From: Herpetosiphonaceae bacterium
GTDB taxonomy: Bacteria > Chloroflexota > Chloroflexia > Chloroflexales > Herpetosiphonaceae
Reading direction: 5' to 3'
DNA length: 64,000 bases
Assembly: GCA_026003835.1 (NCBI GenBank)
Contig: BPHZ01000008.1
Span: 62,001 to 126,000, forward strand
Positions 43,351-52,746 of the stretch are shown in pieces. The translations under genes were made by a program, and so were the position numbers. Each line of letters begins with the position of its first letter. Position 1 is the stretch's first letter. The notes beneath the pieces are model-generated. The model saw only the letters and a list, made by a program, of their open reading frames with translations. It was not told where the DNA came from and did no database searches.

Positions 43351-44586
43351 ATGGCTGAACAAACGCCCGCGGAAGTCATTCGCGATTTTGCTGCCTATGT
43401 CTCGCCCGGCAGAGTGGCGCTGTATGAGCAGTTGGGTTTTGCCGCTGTCCCTGGTGAGCGCGAGGGGATCTATCTCTTCGACACCGAGGGTCGCAGATTT
43501 ATCAACTGCCGCTGTGGCGAGATTTTCAACCTGGGTCATCGGAACCCGGCCATTATTGAGGCGTTACGTCGCGCGCTGGATACCCTGGACATCGGCGATC
43601 ATGCGCTGCTCAGCGCCCAGCGCGCCGTCCTGGCGAAACGCCTCGCTCAACTTATGCCGGGAGATATTCAATATAGCGTCTTCACCCCCAGCGGCGGCGA
43701 GGCTATTGATCTGGCGATTAAGATCGCCCGCGCCGCCACCGGCAGAACTGGGATCGTCTCAGCCAGCGGCGGGTTCTACGGCCATACCGGTCTGGCGCTT
43801 GCCGCCGGCGATCCCGCTTACCGGGAACCCTTTGGGCCGCTTGCCCCCGGCTTTACCCAGGTGCCGTTCGGCGATATTGCGGCGCTGGAGCGGGCGCTGG
43901 ATGAATCGACAGCCGCTGTCCTCCTTGAGACGATCCCAGCCACTGCTGGCGTCCTCGTCCCTCCCGCCGATTACTACCCGGCTGTGCGGCGGCTCTGCGA
44001 CGAGCGGGGCATTGTCTGGATCGCCGATGAGGTACAGGTGGGACTTGGCCGCACGGGAAACCTCTGGGCAGTTGAGGAGTGGGGCGTCGCTCCCGATGTG
44101 ATGGTCATCGGCAAAGGGCTCTCCGGCGGCCTCTACCCGATCAGCGCCACCTGCTATCGCCCACAGCTGAACGGGATCTTCGAGCAGAACCCCTTTATCC
44201 ACACCTCCAGCTTCGGCGGCTCGGAGCTTGGCTGCGCTGTGGCGCTGGCAGTGCTGGATCAGACGACAGCCCCCGGTTTTCAGGAGAACGTTCGCGAGCG
44301 CGGCAACCAGTTTATGCAAGGGTTAACGGCGCTCTGGGAGAAGTACAACGGGCTGGTCATCGATGTGCGCGGTAGAGGGCTGATCCTTGGCGTGGAGCTG
44401 GCCCGGCCAGATCTCGGCCCTGCGCTGACGATGCTGATGCTCCGCCACGGCGTGCTGGCGATCTATGCCAATAACCGGCCATCAACGCTGCAGATCAAAC
44501 CGCCGCTGATCATCAATGCCGAGGAAGTAGAGCAGGTCCTTCAGGCTCTCGATCAATCGCTACAGATGCTGATCAGTATGCGTTAG
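43351..44586 (+). CDS. Class III aminotransferase
   Basis: This 411-residue PLP enzyme shows NCRCGEIFNLGHRNPAIIEAL, FTPSGGEAIDLAIKIARAAT, SASGGFYGHTGLALAAGD, the aspartate motif WIADEVQVGLGRTGNLWAVE, and the PLP lysine in VMVIGKGLSGGLYPISATCY. It is distinct from the class III enzyme at 22398 and closer to the putrescine/acetylornithine or aminotransferase-like epimerase group. The amino donor is not deducible. AGGAGG lies 14 bases before the ATG, rather far. A hairpin begins at its stop codon. Confidence 0.9.
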   Translation: MAEQTPAEVIRDFAAYVSPGRVALYEQLGFAAVPGEREGIYLFDTEGRRFINCRCGEIFNLGHRNPAIIEALRRALDTLDIGDHALLSAQRAVLAKRLAQLMPGDIQYSVFTPSGGEAIDLAIKIARAATGRTGIVSASGGFYGHTGLALAAGDPAYREPFGPLAPGFTQVPFGDIAALERALDESTAAVLLETIPATAGVLVPPADYYPAVRRLCDERGIVWIADEVQVGLGRTGNLWAVEEWGVAPDVMVIGKGLSGGLYPISATCYRPQLNGIFEQNPFIHTSSFGGSELGCAVALAVLDQTTAPGFQENVRERGNQFMQGLTALWEKYNGLVIDVRGRGLILGVELARPDLGPALTMLMLRHGVLAIYANNRPSTLQIKPPLIINAEEVEQVLQALDQSLQMLISMR

Positions 44587-44622
44587 TCGTCCACCCCATC
44601 ACGCTGGAAGTGGTGGACGACT
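44585..44622 (+). terminator. Terminator hairpin of the aminotransferase gene
   Basis: A perfect 11-bp stem, AGTCGTCCACC/GGTGGACGACT, with a 16-base loop begins in the stop codon. No strong T-run follows. Confidence 0.6.
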
Positions 44623-44706
44623 AGATTGCCGGTGCTGCCCTGAGGGAAGCCAGCGAATCGTGTCTTGGTGGAGTCAGGTGTTGGGAGAGGAACTGAAGAG
44701 GAACGA

Positions 44707-45615
44707 TCAAGCAGCGGGTGTGGGCATGTAGTCAGGACCGACGAGGACGCGCAGCGCCTGCGGTTGAACAGCGAAGATGACTGGTTCTTTGGTCAACAGC
44801 TCGCCGTCGATATTGAACCACATGCCCGGCCGCGAGGCGATAGATAGACGCCGCACCTGCTTATGGACCACCACATCGCTGTCGAGGTAGTTGCCGGCCA
44901 GCAGCCGCGCAGCGACGCCTGCAAGATTCAGGAGCGAGCTATAGCGGACGATCACGACGTCGAGGAGACCATCCTCAGGATTGGCCTGTGGCGCAACGCG
45001 CAGGCCGCCGCCAGCGGTGCGGCCATTGGCGACGATAATACTCAGCGCGTCGACCCGGCGCGGCGCTTCATCTTCATACGCAACAGTTGTCTCATAGCCG
45101 GTGAGATCGGGAAGCACGCTGGCAGCGCTCACCAGGTAGGCCAGGGGTCCCCAGGTAGCCTTGATATCTTCGTTCAACACCTCGTCGACCTGACCGCTGA
45201 AGCCGCCGGCAGCGACGTTAACACAATACGTGTTTGTCTCGTACGACTTGACGTTGATCAAATCGATTCGGCGCTCACGCCGCTGCTCGATAACATCCAG
45301 TGCCTCAACCGGGTCAAGGGGGATAGCCAGCGTACGCGCTAGGTCGTTGCCGGTGCCAAGCGGGATAATGCCCAGGGTAACACCGGCGAGATTCACAGCC
45401 AGGCCGTTGACCACTTCGTTAATTGTCCCATCCCCGCCGACGGCTATCACCAGATCACAGCCTGCCTGGGCTGCCGCCTGCGCCAGCTGGCGTGCGTGGC
45501 CGGCAGAGCTCGTTTCGTAGATCATTCCATCCTGGCGGCCGGCAAAGCGCTCAATCACTGCAGCCGCCTGGTCTGCAGTTCCAGCACGTGGATTGATAAT
45601 GACACAGATTCGCAC
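44707..45615 (-). CDS. Diacylglycerol/lipid kinase family protein (YegS/DagK type)
   Basis: This 302-residue protein begins MRICVIINPRAGTADQAAAV, carries the nucleotide-binding VIAVGGDGTINEVVNGLAVN and GIIPLGTGNDLARTL, and has the C-terminal DGLLDVVIVRYSSLLNL and FNIDGELL motifs. Enzymes of this type phosphorylate diacylglycerol or other lipids at the membrane using ATP, often to recycle lipid. It is the last of four leftward genes; the other three are small membrane proteins, in keeping with a membrane-lipid function. Confidence 0.92.
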   Translation of the reverse strand: MRICVIINPRAGTADQAAAVIERFAGRQDGMIYETSSAGHARQLAQAAAQAGCDLVIAVGGDGTINEVVNGLAVNLAGVTLGIIPLGTGNDLARTLAIPLDPVEALDVIEQRRERRIDLINVKSYETNTYCVNVAAGGFSGQVDEVLNEDIKATWGPLAYLVSAASVLPDLTGYETTVAYEDEAPRRVDALSIIVANGRTAGGGLRVAPQANPEDGLLDVVIVRYSSLLNLAGVAARLLAGNYLDSDVVVHKQVRRLSIASRPGMWFNIDGELLTKEPVIFAVQPQALRVLVGPDYMPTPAA

Positions 45616-45627
45616 TTAAAAAACCTC

Positions 45628-45918
45628 TTACCGGATGTAGCGGCGCCGCCGCCCACCACGCAACAGACTCAGCACAAGCAGGAGCAGCATCGATCCCAGA
45701 ACGGTCCAGACGATGTAGATCTGCTGGCCCTCAACGTTGACCGCAAGCAGTGGCGGCAGGCCAAGCTCGCCGGCCAACCAGGTCCCCAGGAAGGCGCCAA
45801 TCAATCCAACAGCGATTGAAACCAGGAAGCCGCCCGGGCTGAAGCCGACCAAGGCCTCCGCCAGCGCGCCACAGATACCGGCGATAATCAGCAAGACAAT
45901 AAACCCAAGGATGCTCAT
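45628..45918 (-). CDS. GlsB/YeaQ/YmgE-like small membrane protein
   Basis: This 96-residue protein has three hydrophobic helices with Gly-rich faces (FIVLLIIAGICGALAEALVG; SIAVGLIGAFLGTWLAGELG; IVWTVLGSMLLLLVLSLL) and a basic tail GGRRRRYIR. It resembles transglycosylase-associated/GlsB stress proteins of general stress responses. It sits 12 bases before the lipid kinase gene and overlaps the upstream gene by 4 bases. Confidence 0.82.
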   Translation of the reverse strand: MSILGFIVLLIIAGICGALAEALVGFSPGGFLVSIAVGLIGAFLGTWLAGELGLPPLLAVNVEGQQIYIVWTVLGSMLLLLVLSLLRGGRRRRYIR

Positions 45919-46370
45919 AGGTGTCTCCTTTGCCTTGAGGATGACGACGGATCGTGATCGATCACCAGACCCTCACCGCCCGTTGAGAATGAGGTACCTG
46001 GCAGTCCTCGCCCGCTATAGCGGGCGAACAGCCAGGCGAGCGTCATTGTCGGGATCAGCTGTGTCCCAGGGATAAGGGCCTCAATCAGCGTGACCTGGCG
46101 CAGGCCATACAGACCGAGACGGCCCAGGATCGCCCATGATATCGGCGCCGAGAAAATGTCAAGGCTCAGATCCAGGAGATCCAGGACCACGACCAGGCCG
46201 AACGGTACAGCGCGTAGTGTCTCCAGAGCGCCGGCATCCGGTGGCAGGTTCAACCGGCGCAGCCGGCGCGCAAGCAGTACCAGCCCCACCAGAGCCGTCA
46301 GTAGCGCAGCGCCAATGATTGCAGCCCCGGCGATGACTATATCTTGCAGCTGAATATCAGCCAGGATCAT
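45915..46370 (-). CDS. Hypothetical membrane protein
   Basis: This 151-residue protein has one helix at residues 8-32 (IVIAGAAIIGAALLTALVGL), a basic loop, a hydrophobic segment (AVPFGLVVVLDLLDLSLDIF) and a further one (VTLIEALIPGTQLIPTMTLA). No family function is known to me; similar proteins occur beside lipid or stress genes. The ATG at 46370 is chosen over an upstream in-frame Met because it starts just before the first helix. It overlaps both neighbours (14 and 4 bases), showing an operon. Confidence 0.7.
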   Translation of the reverse strand: MILADIQLQDIVIAGAAIIGAALLTALVGLVLLARRLRRLNLPPDAGALETLRAVPFGLVVVLDLLDLSLDIFSAPISWAILGRLGLYGLRQVTLIEALIPGTQLIPTMTLAWLFARYSGRGLPGTSFSTGGEGLVIDHDPSSSSRQRRHL

Positions 46371-46674
46371 GAAAACGCTCTCTCTTCCACGCATATCCAA
46401 GGCGCGCGGCAAGCAGCCAAAAACCGTAGCCTACCCCTGCAAGGACGAAGATCATCAGCAGGGTACCTCGCTCGAAGCGACTGCCGAAGGCCGGCTGATG
46501 CACATCTAGCACAGCCAAAGGTGCGGCAAGCGGCGCGCTCCACGCAAGCAACAACGCCACAAACGGGTTCTCAGGGTTGGCGGCAAGGAGCAAAACCACC
46601 AGCCGCCCGATCAGCAACGCCTCAAACACTCCAAGGAAAGTGACGAGGAATACCCGGATGCGAACTATCGTCAT
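46357..46674 (-). CDS. YggT-like small membrane protein
   Basis: This 105-residue protein has three predicted helices (FLVTFLGVFEALLIGRLVVL; FVALLLAWSAPLAAPLAVL; GTLLMIFVLAGVGYGFWLLA). A short polar segment carries DVHQPAFGSRFERGT. The pattern resembles YggT-like or similar small membrane proteins. The ATG at 46674 begins MTIVRIRVF, before the first helix; an earlier in-frame Met at 46734 is possible. It is the first gene of the four-gene operon ending with the lipid kinase. Confidence 0.62.
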   Translation of the reverse strand: MTIVRIRVFLVTFLGVFEALLIGRLVVLLLAANPENPFVALLLAWSAPLAAPLAVLDVHQPAFGSRFERGTLLMIFVLAGVGYGFWLLAARLGYAWKRERFHDPG

Positions 46675-46841
46675 ACTCACTATCGCAAGAGATGTGCCAC
46701 CTTGGGCTGTACACTCATCCAACAAGAAAAGCACCGATCGGTGCGGGCTACTCCGCGCCCCCCGGCCTGTCGGCGCGCCGGGAGTCTCCAGATCTTCTTC
46801 CGTGGAATCGGTTCACTTGTAGACCACCACCGTAACGATGA

Positions 46842-46904
46842 TGAAGAACGGGGAGTTGGCGGGCTTCGCCCCGCTAAACCATCCCATCACGGCTGATGTG
46901 ACCG
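46842..46904 (+). repeat. Palindromic dispersed repeat, copy B
   Basis: The element starts GATGAAGAACGGGGAG (46845 on), contains GGCGGGCTTCGCCCCGC and ends CATCCCATCACGG..GATGTGAC. It aligns with copy A at 40187 over about 60 bases with the same fold. It lies in the 340-base gap between the start of the four-gene membrane operon (46674) and the end of rpoN (47015); the rest of that gap holds nothing I recognise. Confidence 0.6.
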
Positions 46905-47014
46905 ACCACTGGTACGATTATACGCCATTGCTGAAAAAAGCGGAGGGGCACATAGCTCGCCCCTCCACATCAGCTAAGCGTAGCACTCCCGTCGACTGGC
47001 TCTTAGCCCATTCG

Positions 47015-48406
47015 TCACCGCAAGGTCGACGGCAGGATGCCGAGCTGATTGCGATACTTGGCGACGGTGCGCCGCGCCACGTCAAAGCCGCGCTCGCGCA
47101 GCAGCTCAACCAACTCTTGATCCGTCAGCGGGTGCGGCTCATTGGACACCAGCTCCTCCAGCACATCTTTCACGCTCAACGAGGCGGTAAAGAAATGGCT
47201 GAAGGGGATAATCTCACGGCTCGGCAGCTGGACGTACTTGTTGGCCGTGGCACGGCTGACGGTTGACTCATGCACCCCAATAGCCTCAGCCACCTCGGCA
47301 CGAGTAAGTGGTTTGAGATGGCGCACACCAAAGCGCAGAAACTCTTCCTGACGCTGGATAAGGTACTCGGCAGTGCGCCGGATCGTCTCACGGCGCTGGC
47401 GAAGATTGGTCAAGAACAGCTGCGCCCGGCTTACAAACTGTGTCAGGTGCTCCTTCTCCTCAGGGCTGACCTCCTCCAGACCCTTACTGGCGCGACGCGA
47501 GAGCTCTTGATAGAGCGGATTGAGACGCAGGTAGTAACGGTTGGACTCGATAACCTCCGCCTCCAGTTTACCGCTCACTTCACGGATAATCACATCAGGC
47601 GTAACGTAGGCGGTCTCGGACGGCGAACCGTCGTCGTCAAGACGCTGCAGCGGGTAGGGGCGCAAATAGCGGCGGATAAAATCGCGCGCCTCCACGACCT
47701 GAGCATAGTCGACACCCAAAGCCTGAGCAATAGCGCCATAGCGATGCTCACCCAGATCCTTCCAATGATGACAGATAATCGTCTCAACCAGCGGATGGGT
47801 CACACCCTCCTGTTCCAGGCGACGAAGCTGAAGCAGCAGGCATTCAGGCACATTGCGAGCCCCAACCCCCACAGGTCCAACGTCCTGCAACTTAAGCAGC
47901 ACCTGCTCAACACGAGCGGCATCGATCCCCAGTGAAGCAGCAGCATCCGCCACCGACCCATCAAGGTAGCCGTGGTCGTCAAGGCAGCCAATCAAAAACT
48001 CAGCGATAAAGTGATCCTCTTGCGGCAGGCTCGCGCGCAAATCGCGGATCAACGTCTCACCCAGGCTCGGCGGTGCCGCAATACGCATTAATGGATCAAA
48101 CTCTTCGTCGGACGGGGCTGAAGCATAATCTTCTCGGTCAGCCTCGGCCGTGCGTAAATCTTCCTGAAGACAGTAGATGCAGGTAACACCGCTCAAGGAG
48201 CGGCCACAGCGCGGGCAGATGGTTTCCTCCTCCTGCTCTGTCATCTCTAACGCCGGATTTTCCTCAAGTTCCCGCTGGATCAGCTGCTGAAGCTCAACAG
48301 TCGAAAGAATCAGCATATTATTCAGCGCGATCAGGGCAGGGGAGGCCCGCATCGTCTGCTGCTGCTGCTGCTGCTGCTCAGCAGTCATGCCCATACTTAT
48401 TTCCAT
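47015..48406 (-). CDS. rpoN: RNA polymerase sigma-54 factor with inserted zinc ribbon
   Basis: This 463-residue protein matches RpoN. Region I is at 20-55 (ASPALIALNNMLILSTVELQ), the core-binding domain at about 110-290, the HTH in LTRAEVAEAIGVHESTVSRA, and the RpoN box ARRTVAKYRNQLGI at the end. Two features are unusual. First, a polyglutamine run (residues 11-17, a (CTG)n repeat in the DNA) replaces the normal start. Second, four cysteines (64, 67, 76, 79; ICPRCGRS and TCIYCLQ) between region I and the core-binding domain form a probable zinc ribbon not present in classical RpoN. The start ATG has GGAGGAAGGAG upstream. The next leftward partner gene is its activator upstream. Confidence 0.92.
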   Translation of the reverse strand: MEISMGMTAEQQQQQQQTMRASPALIALNNMLILSTVELQQLIQRELEENPALEMTEQEEETICPRCGRSLSGVTCIYCLQEDLRTAEADREDYASAPSDEEFDPLMRIAAPPSLGETLIRDLRASLPQEDHFIAEFLIGCLDDHGYLDGSVADAAASLGIDAARVEQVLLKLQDVGPVGVGARNVPECLLLQLRRLEQEGVTHPLVETIICHHWKDLGEHRYGAIAQALGVDYAQVVEARDFIRRYLRPYPLQRLDDDGSPSETAYVTPDVIIREVSGKLEAEVIESNRYYLRLNPLYQELSRRASKGLEEVSPEEKEHLTQFVSRAQLFLTNLRQRRETIRRTAEYLIQRQEEFLRFGVRHLKPLTRAEVAEAIGVHESTVSRATANKYVQLPSREIIPFSHFFTASLSVKDVLEELVSNEPHPLTDQELVELLRERGFDVARRTVAKYRNQLGILPSTLR

Positions 48407-48473
48407 AAACTCCTTCCTCCACAGCTACACGCAGGTAGCTCTCTCGGAACGTATCCGGCGGGACGGTAAGGAA

Positions 48474-49895
48474 TCAGGCAGCAGTCGGCAGCGGTGGTTC
48501 AGGCTGCCCAAATTTTATATAGCGCCGCATGCGCTCTTCAAGATCTTCAAGGCTCAACCCAAGCCGCTCGGCAGCCTCACGTGTATTGCCACCCGAGAGG
48601 CGCAGCGCTTCATGGAGCATCCAGTGCTCGACCTCCTGCAGAACACTCTGCAGTGAGGTACCATCCCGCAAGCGGCTTCCCAAATCGATCTGCATCGATG
48701 GGTTGGTCTGAGGCTCAAGCGAAAGATGTTCGCTTGTGATTACTTTCCCCTGAGACAGAATCACAGCTCGCTCAATTTCGTGTTCGAGCTGGCGCACATT
48801 CCCAGGCCAATCGTAGGCGATCAATCGCTCCATCGCCTCCTCTGAGATCTTCGTCGCCGGACTGCCGGCCATATAGCGATACTTATCCAAGAAGTATTCC
48901 ACCAACAGCGGGATATCGCCATGGCGCTCTCGCAGCGGCGGCATATGGATGTTGATGACATTCAGTCGATAGTAGAGATCCTCGCGGAAATTCCCTTTCC
49001 GCACCTCCTCCGCAAGATCAATATTCGTCGCAGCCAGGACACGGACATTGACCTTAACCGTCGTCGTGCCGCCGACGCGCTCAAACTCGCGCTCCTGCAG
49101 AACGCGCAGCAGCTTCTTCTGGGTCGCGGGCGAAAGCTCGCCAACCTCATCAAGGAAGATTGTGCCGTTATGGGCCAGCTCAAAGCGACCCTTGCGTTGA
49201 GCCATGGCGCCCGTAAACGCGCCCTTCTCGTGGCCGAAAAGCTCACTCTCGAGCAGCGTCTCAGGTAGCGCTGCACAGTTGACTTTGATCAGCGGCCCGT
49301 TACGGCGGGACGAGTTGAGATGGATGGTCTGTGCTACAAGTTCCTTCCCGGTGCCGGTCTCGCCGGTGATCAGAACTGTCGCGTCGCTGGCGGCGACCCG
49401 GCCAATCGTCTTATAGACCTGCTGCATCGCAGGGCTACTGCCGATGATACGCTCCCTGGGATCAAACGGCCGCTGCTCCAGATCGCGCACTTTAGAGGCC
49501 AGCGCCTGGTGCTCGAAGACCCGCTGGACAAGCAGGACAACTTCTTCAACCTCGAACGGCTTGAGCAAATAGTCATACGCGCCGATCTGCATGGCACGAA
49601 TCGCCGTTGAGGACGTCCCATGCGCTGTAATCATAATCACTGGAATGTCATCGCCGGCCTTTCGCAACTGCTCAAGGATAGCCAGGCCATCGCTGCCCGG
49701 CATCCGCACATCAAGCAGCAGCAGGTCGAAGTTGTTACCCTGGAGTCTGTTGAAGACCTCTCCACCACTGTGAGCAACCTCGACCGTATAGCCCTCCTCG
49801 GTCAAGAGGTCATGAAGCAGGGTGCTAATACCCTCGTCGTCATCGGCGACGAGAATGCGCCGCTGATCATTTGTCTGGTGTTTGGTCACACGCAA
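48474..49895 (-). CDS. Sigma-54-dependent response regulator (NtrC type)
   Basis: The protein has 473 residues. The receiver domain at 12-130 has LVADDDEGI, LLLLDVRMPGSDG and YLLKPFEVEE. The AAA+ activator domain at 155-390 has Walker A ITGETGTGKELVAQTIH, the sigma-54 contact loop GAFTGA in KGAFTGAMAQRKGRFE, and Walker B IFLDEVGEL. The C-terminal Fis-type HTH (EALRLSGGNTREAAERLGLS) binds enhancers. It lies 67 bases upstream of rpoN on the same strand, so activator and sigma factor are probably cotranscribed. No cognate kinase is adjacent. Confidence 0.94.
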   Translation of the reverse strand: MRVTKHQTNDQRRILVADDDEGISTLLHDLLTEEGYTVEVAHSGGEVFNRLQGNNFDLLLLDVRMPGSDGLAILEQLRKAGDDIPVIMITAHGTSSTAIRAMQIGAYDYLLKPFEVEEVVLLVQRVFEHQALASKVRDLEQRPFDPRERIIGSSPAMQQVYKTIGRVAASDATVLITGETGTGKELVAQTIHLNSSRRNGPLIKVNCAALPETLLESELFGHEKGAFTGAMAQRKGRFELAHNGTIFLDEVGELSPATQKKLLRVLQEREFERVGGTTTVKVNVRVLAATNIDLAEEVRKGNFREDLYYRLNVINIHMPPLRERHGDIPLLVEYFLDKYRYMAGSPATKISEEAMERLIAYDWPGNVRQLEHEIERAVILSQGKVITSEHLSLEPQTNPSMQIDLGSRLRDGTSLQSVLQEVEHWMLHEALRLSGGNTREAAERLGLSLEDLEERMRRYIKFGQPEPPLPTAA

Positions 49896-50021
49896 CTCCT
49901 ACTGGAAACTACTTCTACCTCGCAGATATCTCTGCCAACAACCCTCTCGCTGAAAATCTTATGTCAGGTTCCTGGTTTTTAGTATAGTGGATTAGTAGAG
50001 GCGGCGCAATAGACACGGATC

Positions 50022-50049
50022 GCCCGGCGAGGCGGCTACCCCGCCGGGC
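50022..50049 (-). terminator. Hairpin just past murA
   Basis: An 8-bp perfect stem, GCCCGGCG/CGCCGGGC, lies 5 bases beyond the murA stop on the minus strand. No T-run follows. Confidence 0.5.
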
Positions 50050-50054
50050 TCCTC

Positions 50055-51338
50055 CTAAACCGTAACACGGCGTATGCGCGCCCCAAGCGCAGCCAGCCGC
50101 TCGTCGATCTGCGCATAGCCCCGATCGATCTGAGTGATGTTATAGATTGTGCTCTTACCCTGAGCGCACAGCGCAGCAATTAACAGCGACATACCGGCCC
50201 GGATATCCGGGCTATTGAGACGCTCGCCATAGAGCTGTGAGCGCCCCACAACGACAGCTCGATGGGGATCGCACAGGATAATGCTGGCCCCCATGCTGAT
50301 CAACTCGTCGACGAAGAAGAGGCGGCTGGGAAACATCTTCTCATGGATGAGCACCGTGCCTCGTGATTGGGTCGCCACTGTCAGTGCAATGCTCAACAGA
50401 TCGGAGGGAAATCCCGGCCAGGGCGAGTCGTCGATCTTGGGAACGGCGCCGTGAGCCCCCTGCCTGACGACCAACTCCTGCTCGGCGGGGACGATGATAT
50501 CGTCGCCCTCGTCGTACCAGGTGACGCCAAGCTTGCCGAAAGCGATGCGCGTCATGCGATGCTCCTGGGGACGGGCGCCGACGATACGCAGCTCACTGCC
50601 GGTCACTGCCGCCAATCCAATGAACGATCCAACCTCCATATAGTCCGGGCCGATGGTAAAATCGGCGCTGTGCAGCTTGCTAACCCCCTCAATCGTCAGG
50701 CAATTGGTGCCGATCCCGCTAATTCTGGCGCCCATCGCATTGAGACAGTGGCAAAGATCCTGGACGTGTGGCTCTGAGGCAGCATTAGCGATAATCGTAG
50801 TGCCCTCGGCCATCACCGCCGCCAGGATCGCCTGCTCGGTGCCGGTGACACTCATCTCGTCGAGGAAGATTTCCGTGCCACGCAGCCCTTCGGTGCGCAG
50901 CTCATAGTCAGTCGGCGTGATCTCAACGCTGGCGCCAAGGGAACGCAGCGCGAGGAAATGTGTGTCCAGCGGGCGTGGGCCGATGCGATCACCGCCGGGG
51001 CGACGCAGACGCACGTAGCCACGCCGGGCCAGCAGTGGACCGGCCAGAAGAATCGAGGTTCGGATACGGCTGCACAGCTCAGGATCGGGCTCTTGCGTGC
51101 CGATCGATGCTGCATTGAGGCGCAACACACCAGGTCCATCCTGATCGATAACCACGCCCAGCCCCTCCAGGATCCGTCGCTTCGTCCGCACATCGCCGAT
51201 ATCCGGGATGTTCCTGAGCGTTAGCGGCTCGGAGCTGAGCAGCGACGCCGCCAGGAGTGGTAACGCGGCATTTTTATTTCCGGCTGGAGTGATCGACCCG
51301 TTTAGTCGATAGCCACCCTCGATGACAAATGCTTCCAC
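50055..51338 (-). CDS. murA: UDP-N-acetylglucosamine 1-carboxyvinyltransferase, Asp-type active site
   Basis: This 427-residue enzyme transfers enolpyruvate from PEP to UDP-GlcNAc, the first committed step of peptidoglycan synthesis. Lys22 and Asn23 ([16 protein letters not shown]) and the inside-out barrel pattern are present. The mobile loop reads [20 protein letters not shown]: Asp117 stands where most enzymes have the catalytic Cys that fosfomycin alkylates. Asp at this position is known from Mycobacterium and Chlamydia and gives natural fosfomycin resistance. Monocistronic, with a hairpin just after the stop. Another murA paralogue elsewhere in the genome cannot be excluded. Confidence 0.92.
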   Translation of the reverse strand: MEAFVIEGGYRLNGSITPAGNKNAALPLLAASLLSSEPLTLRNIPDIGDVRTKRRILEGLGVVIDQDGPGVLRLNAASIGTQEPDPELCSRIRTSILLAGPLLARRGYVRLRRPGGDRIGPRPLDTHFLALRSLGASVEITPTDYELRTEGLRGTEIFLDEMSVTGTEQAILAAVMAEGTTIIANAASEPHVQDLCHCLNAMGARISGIGTNCLTIEGVSKLHSADFTIGPDYMEVGSFIGLAAVTGSELRIVGARPQEHRMTRIAFGKLGVTWYDEGDDIIVPAEQELVVRQGAHGAVPKIDDSPWPGFPSDLLSIALTVATQSRGTVLIHEKMFPSRLFFVDELISMGASIILCDPHRAVVVGRSQLYGERLNSPDIRAGMSLLIAALCAQGKSTIYNITQIDRGYAQIDERLAALGARIRRVTV

Positions 51339-51455
51339 GAAGAACCTCCGTTAAAGCCCCCGGCTTTCAACGAAACGGGGCGAACAAGATAACCACGATG
51401 GAGTGTACGTAGAGGGAAGCGCCGTTCCCTCAAAACCCTCGCCGCTTCGACAGCG

Positions 51456-52576
51456 CTATGGGCGTTTCTCGCCCTCGGTCACGGGCTCTTGTTCCGCTGT
51501 GGCCGGCTGCTCCTTCCCAGGCAGCAGACGCCGGATAGGCCCCGGCACAAACCGGCGCACGCTATCCAGCACGCCACCCTCCGGCCGGTGACGCTCGATC
51601 AGCTCATGAGCCCGCTCGCGGCCCTCTTTCAGCGCGTCGCGCATCAGCGTGCGTGAGCGCGCTGCGGGCCACGATCTCGCCCTGCGCATACCAGCGCCAG
51701 GCGACAACACCAACAGTGTAGGTGCCGGCGTAGGCCACTGCCACCTTCGGCACCAGGCCAAAGCCAGGGATCAGGCCGACCAGCTCACGCGCCAGCTGCC
51801 GCCACAGGAAGCCCCCCACCGATCACCGGCATAATCTCTTGCATCTGCGCGGTAAAATCAGCGGGAGCCCCCATCGCCAGCGCGAGCCTGTAGACCATCA
51901 GCGCCTGATTTTTGGTCAGGACGATCATATCGGCAGCGACCAGTGGAATATTAAGGATCGGTACGAGCTGGGGAATGCCCGAAGTCAGAGCGTACATTGC
52001 GTTGCTGCGGGAGATCTCGCCAACCACCATTCGCGCGAGAACCGGACGTAGTCCGGCCAGGCGGCGCGCCGCCGCTAACCGCCGATCATCGGGCAACAGC
52101 TCGACAATCGCTTCACTGAGGCGATCCAGCGAGCCGTCGGCTCGATCAAGATACACCACGCGCTGGCCGCTCCAATCGGGAGCAGGCGTCCCAGGGCTTG
52201 CCAATGGGAGCTGGAATCCGCCGGAGACGACAACTAGCAGCGGAGCATCCACCATGATCAACTTCTCATAGGCCATGTACTCGTCATCACGCAAGGGTCG
52301 CTGGGCCGAGAGAACCAGGATCAGCAGATCGGCCCTGCTCAGCTCGCCCTGGCGCTCGCGGGCAAGGGGCAGCCATAGCTCTTGCAACGGATCGGGGCCG
52401 AGGGCCGGATAGCGGTACGTGCCCATCCCATCGCGCAGCAGCCGGGCCAGCGGAGCCCGCAGCTCGTCGTCGCCTACCAGCACAATTTGCAGCGGCTGCT
52501 CAGCCTCCTCGCGGATAGCCTGGACATCGATCTCCTTGACTGTTCGCCAGACGTTGCCAATGGTTCCTAAGCGCAT
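51456..52576 (-). CDS. DUF697-type membrane protein with degenerate G-domain, two one-base frameshifts
   Basis: From the ATG at 52576 the protein has a GTPase-like N-terminal part without a Walker A motif (IVLVGDDELRAPLARLLRDG; LLILVLSAQRPL), then a DUF697 domain (SGIPQLVPILNIPLVAADMI; LALAMGAPADFTAQMQEIM). The frame breaks at a six-G run (plus strand 51811-51816): removing one base continues as FLWRQLARELVGLIPGFG, with helices typical of DUF697. A second one-base shift near 51650 restores RTLMRDALKEGRERAHELIE to a stop at 51456. The total would be about 373 residues. The pieces all match one family, so error or very recent mutation is likely. Confidence 0.75.
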
Positions 52577-52746
52577 CAATGTCGATCGTCCTCCTCGTAG
52601 ATTGGCCTCCTTGCCTGCTCCATTATACTCTACAGCCATAGCCAGAACTATGCCGCGCTTCCCAATTGGACACACCCCTGGTATCATTTTTGCTAGATCG
52701 TAACGCCAGCAATAGGCCAGTCTGTAGCACGCGTAGGGAGGCGTGT

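Noticed and set aside
46838-47266. A 142-codon plus-strand frame starting in repeat copy B
   Set aside because: It begins in the palindromic repeat and runs into DNA that encodes sigma-54 on the other strand.
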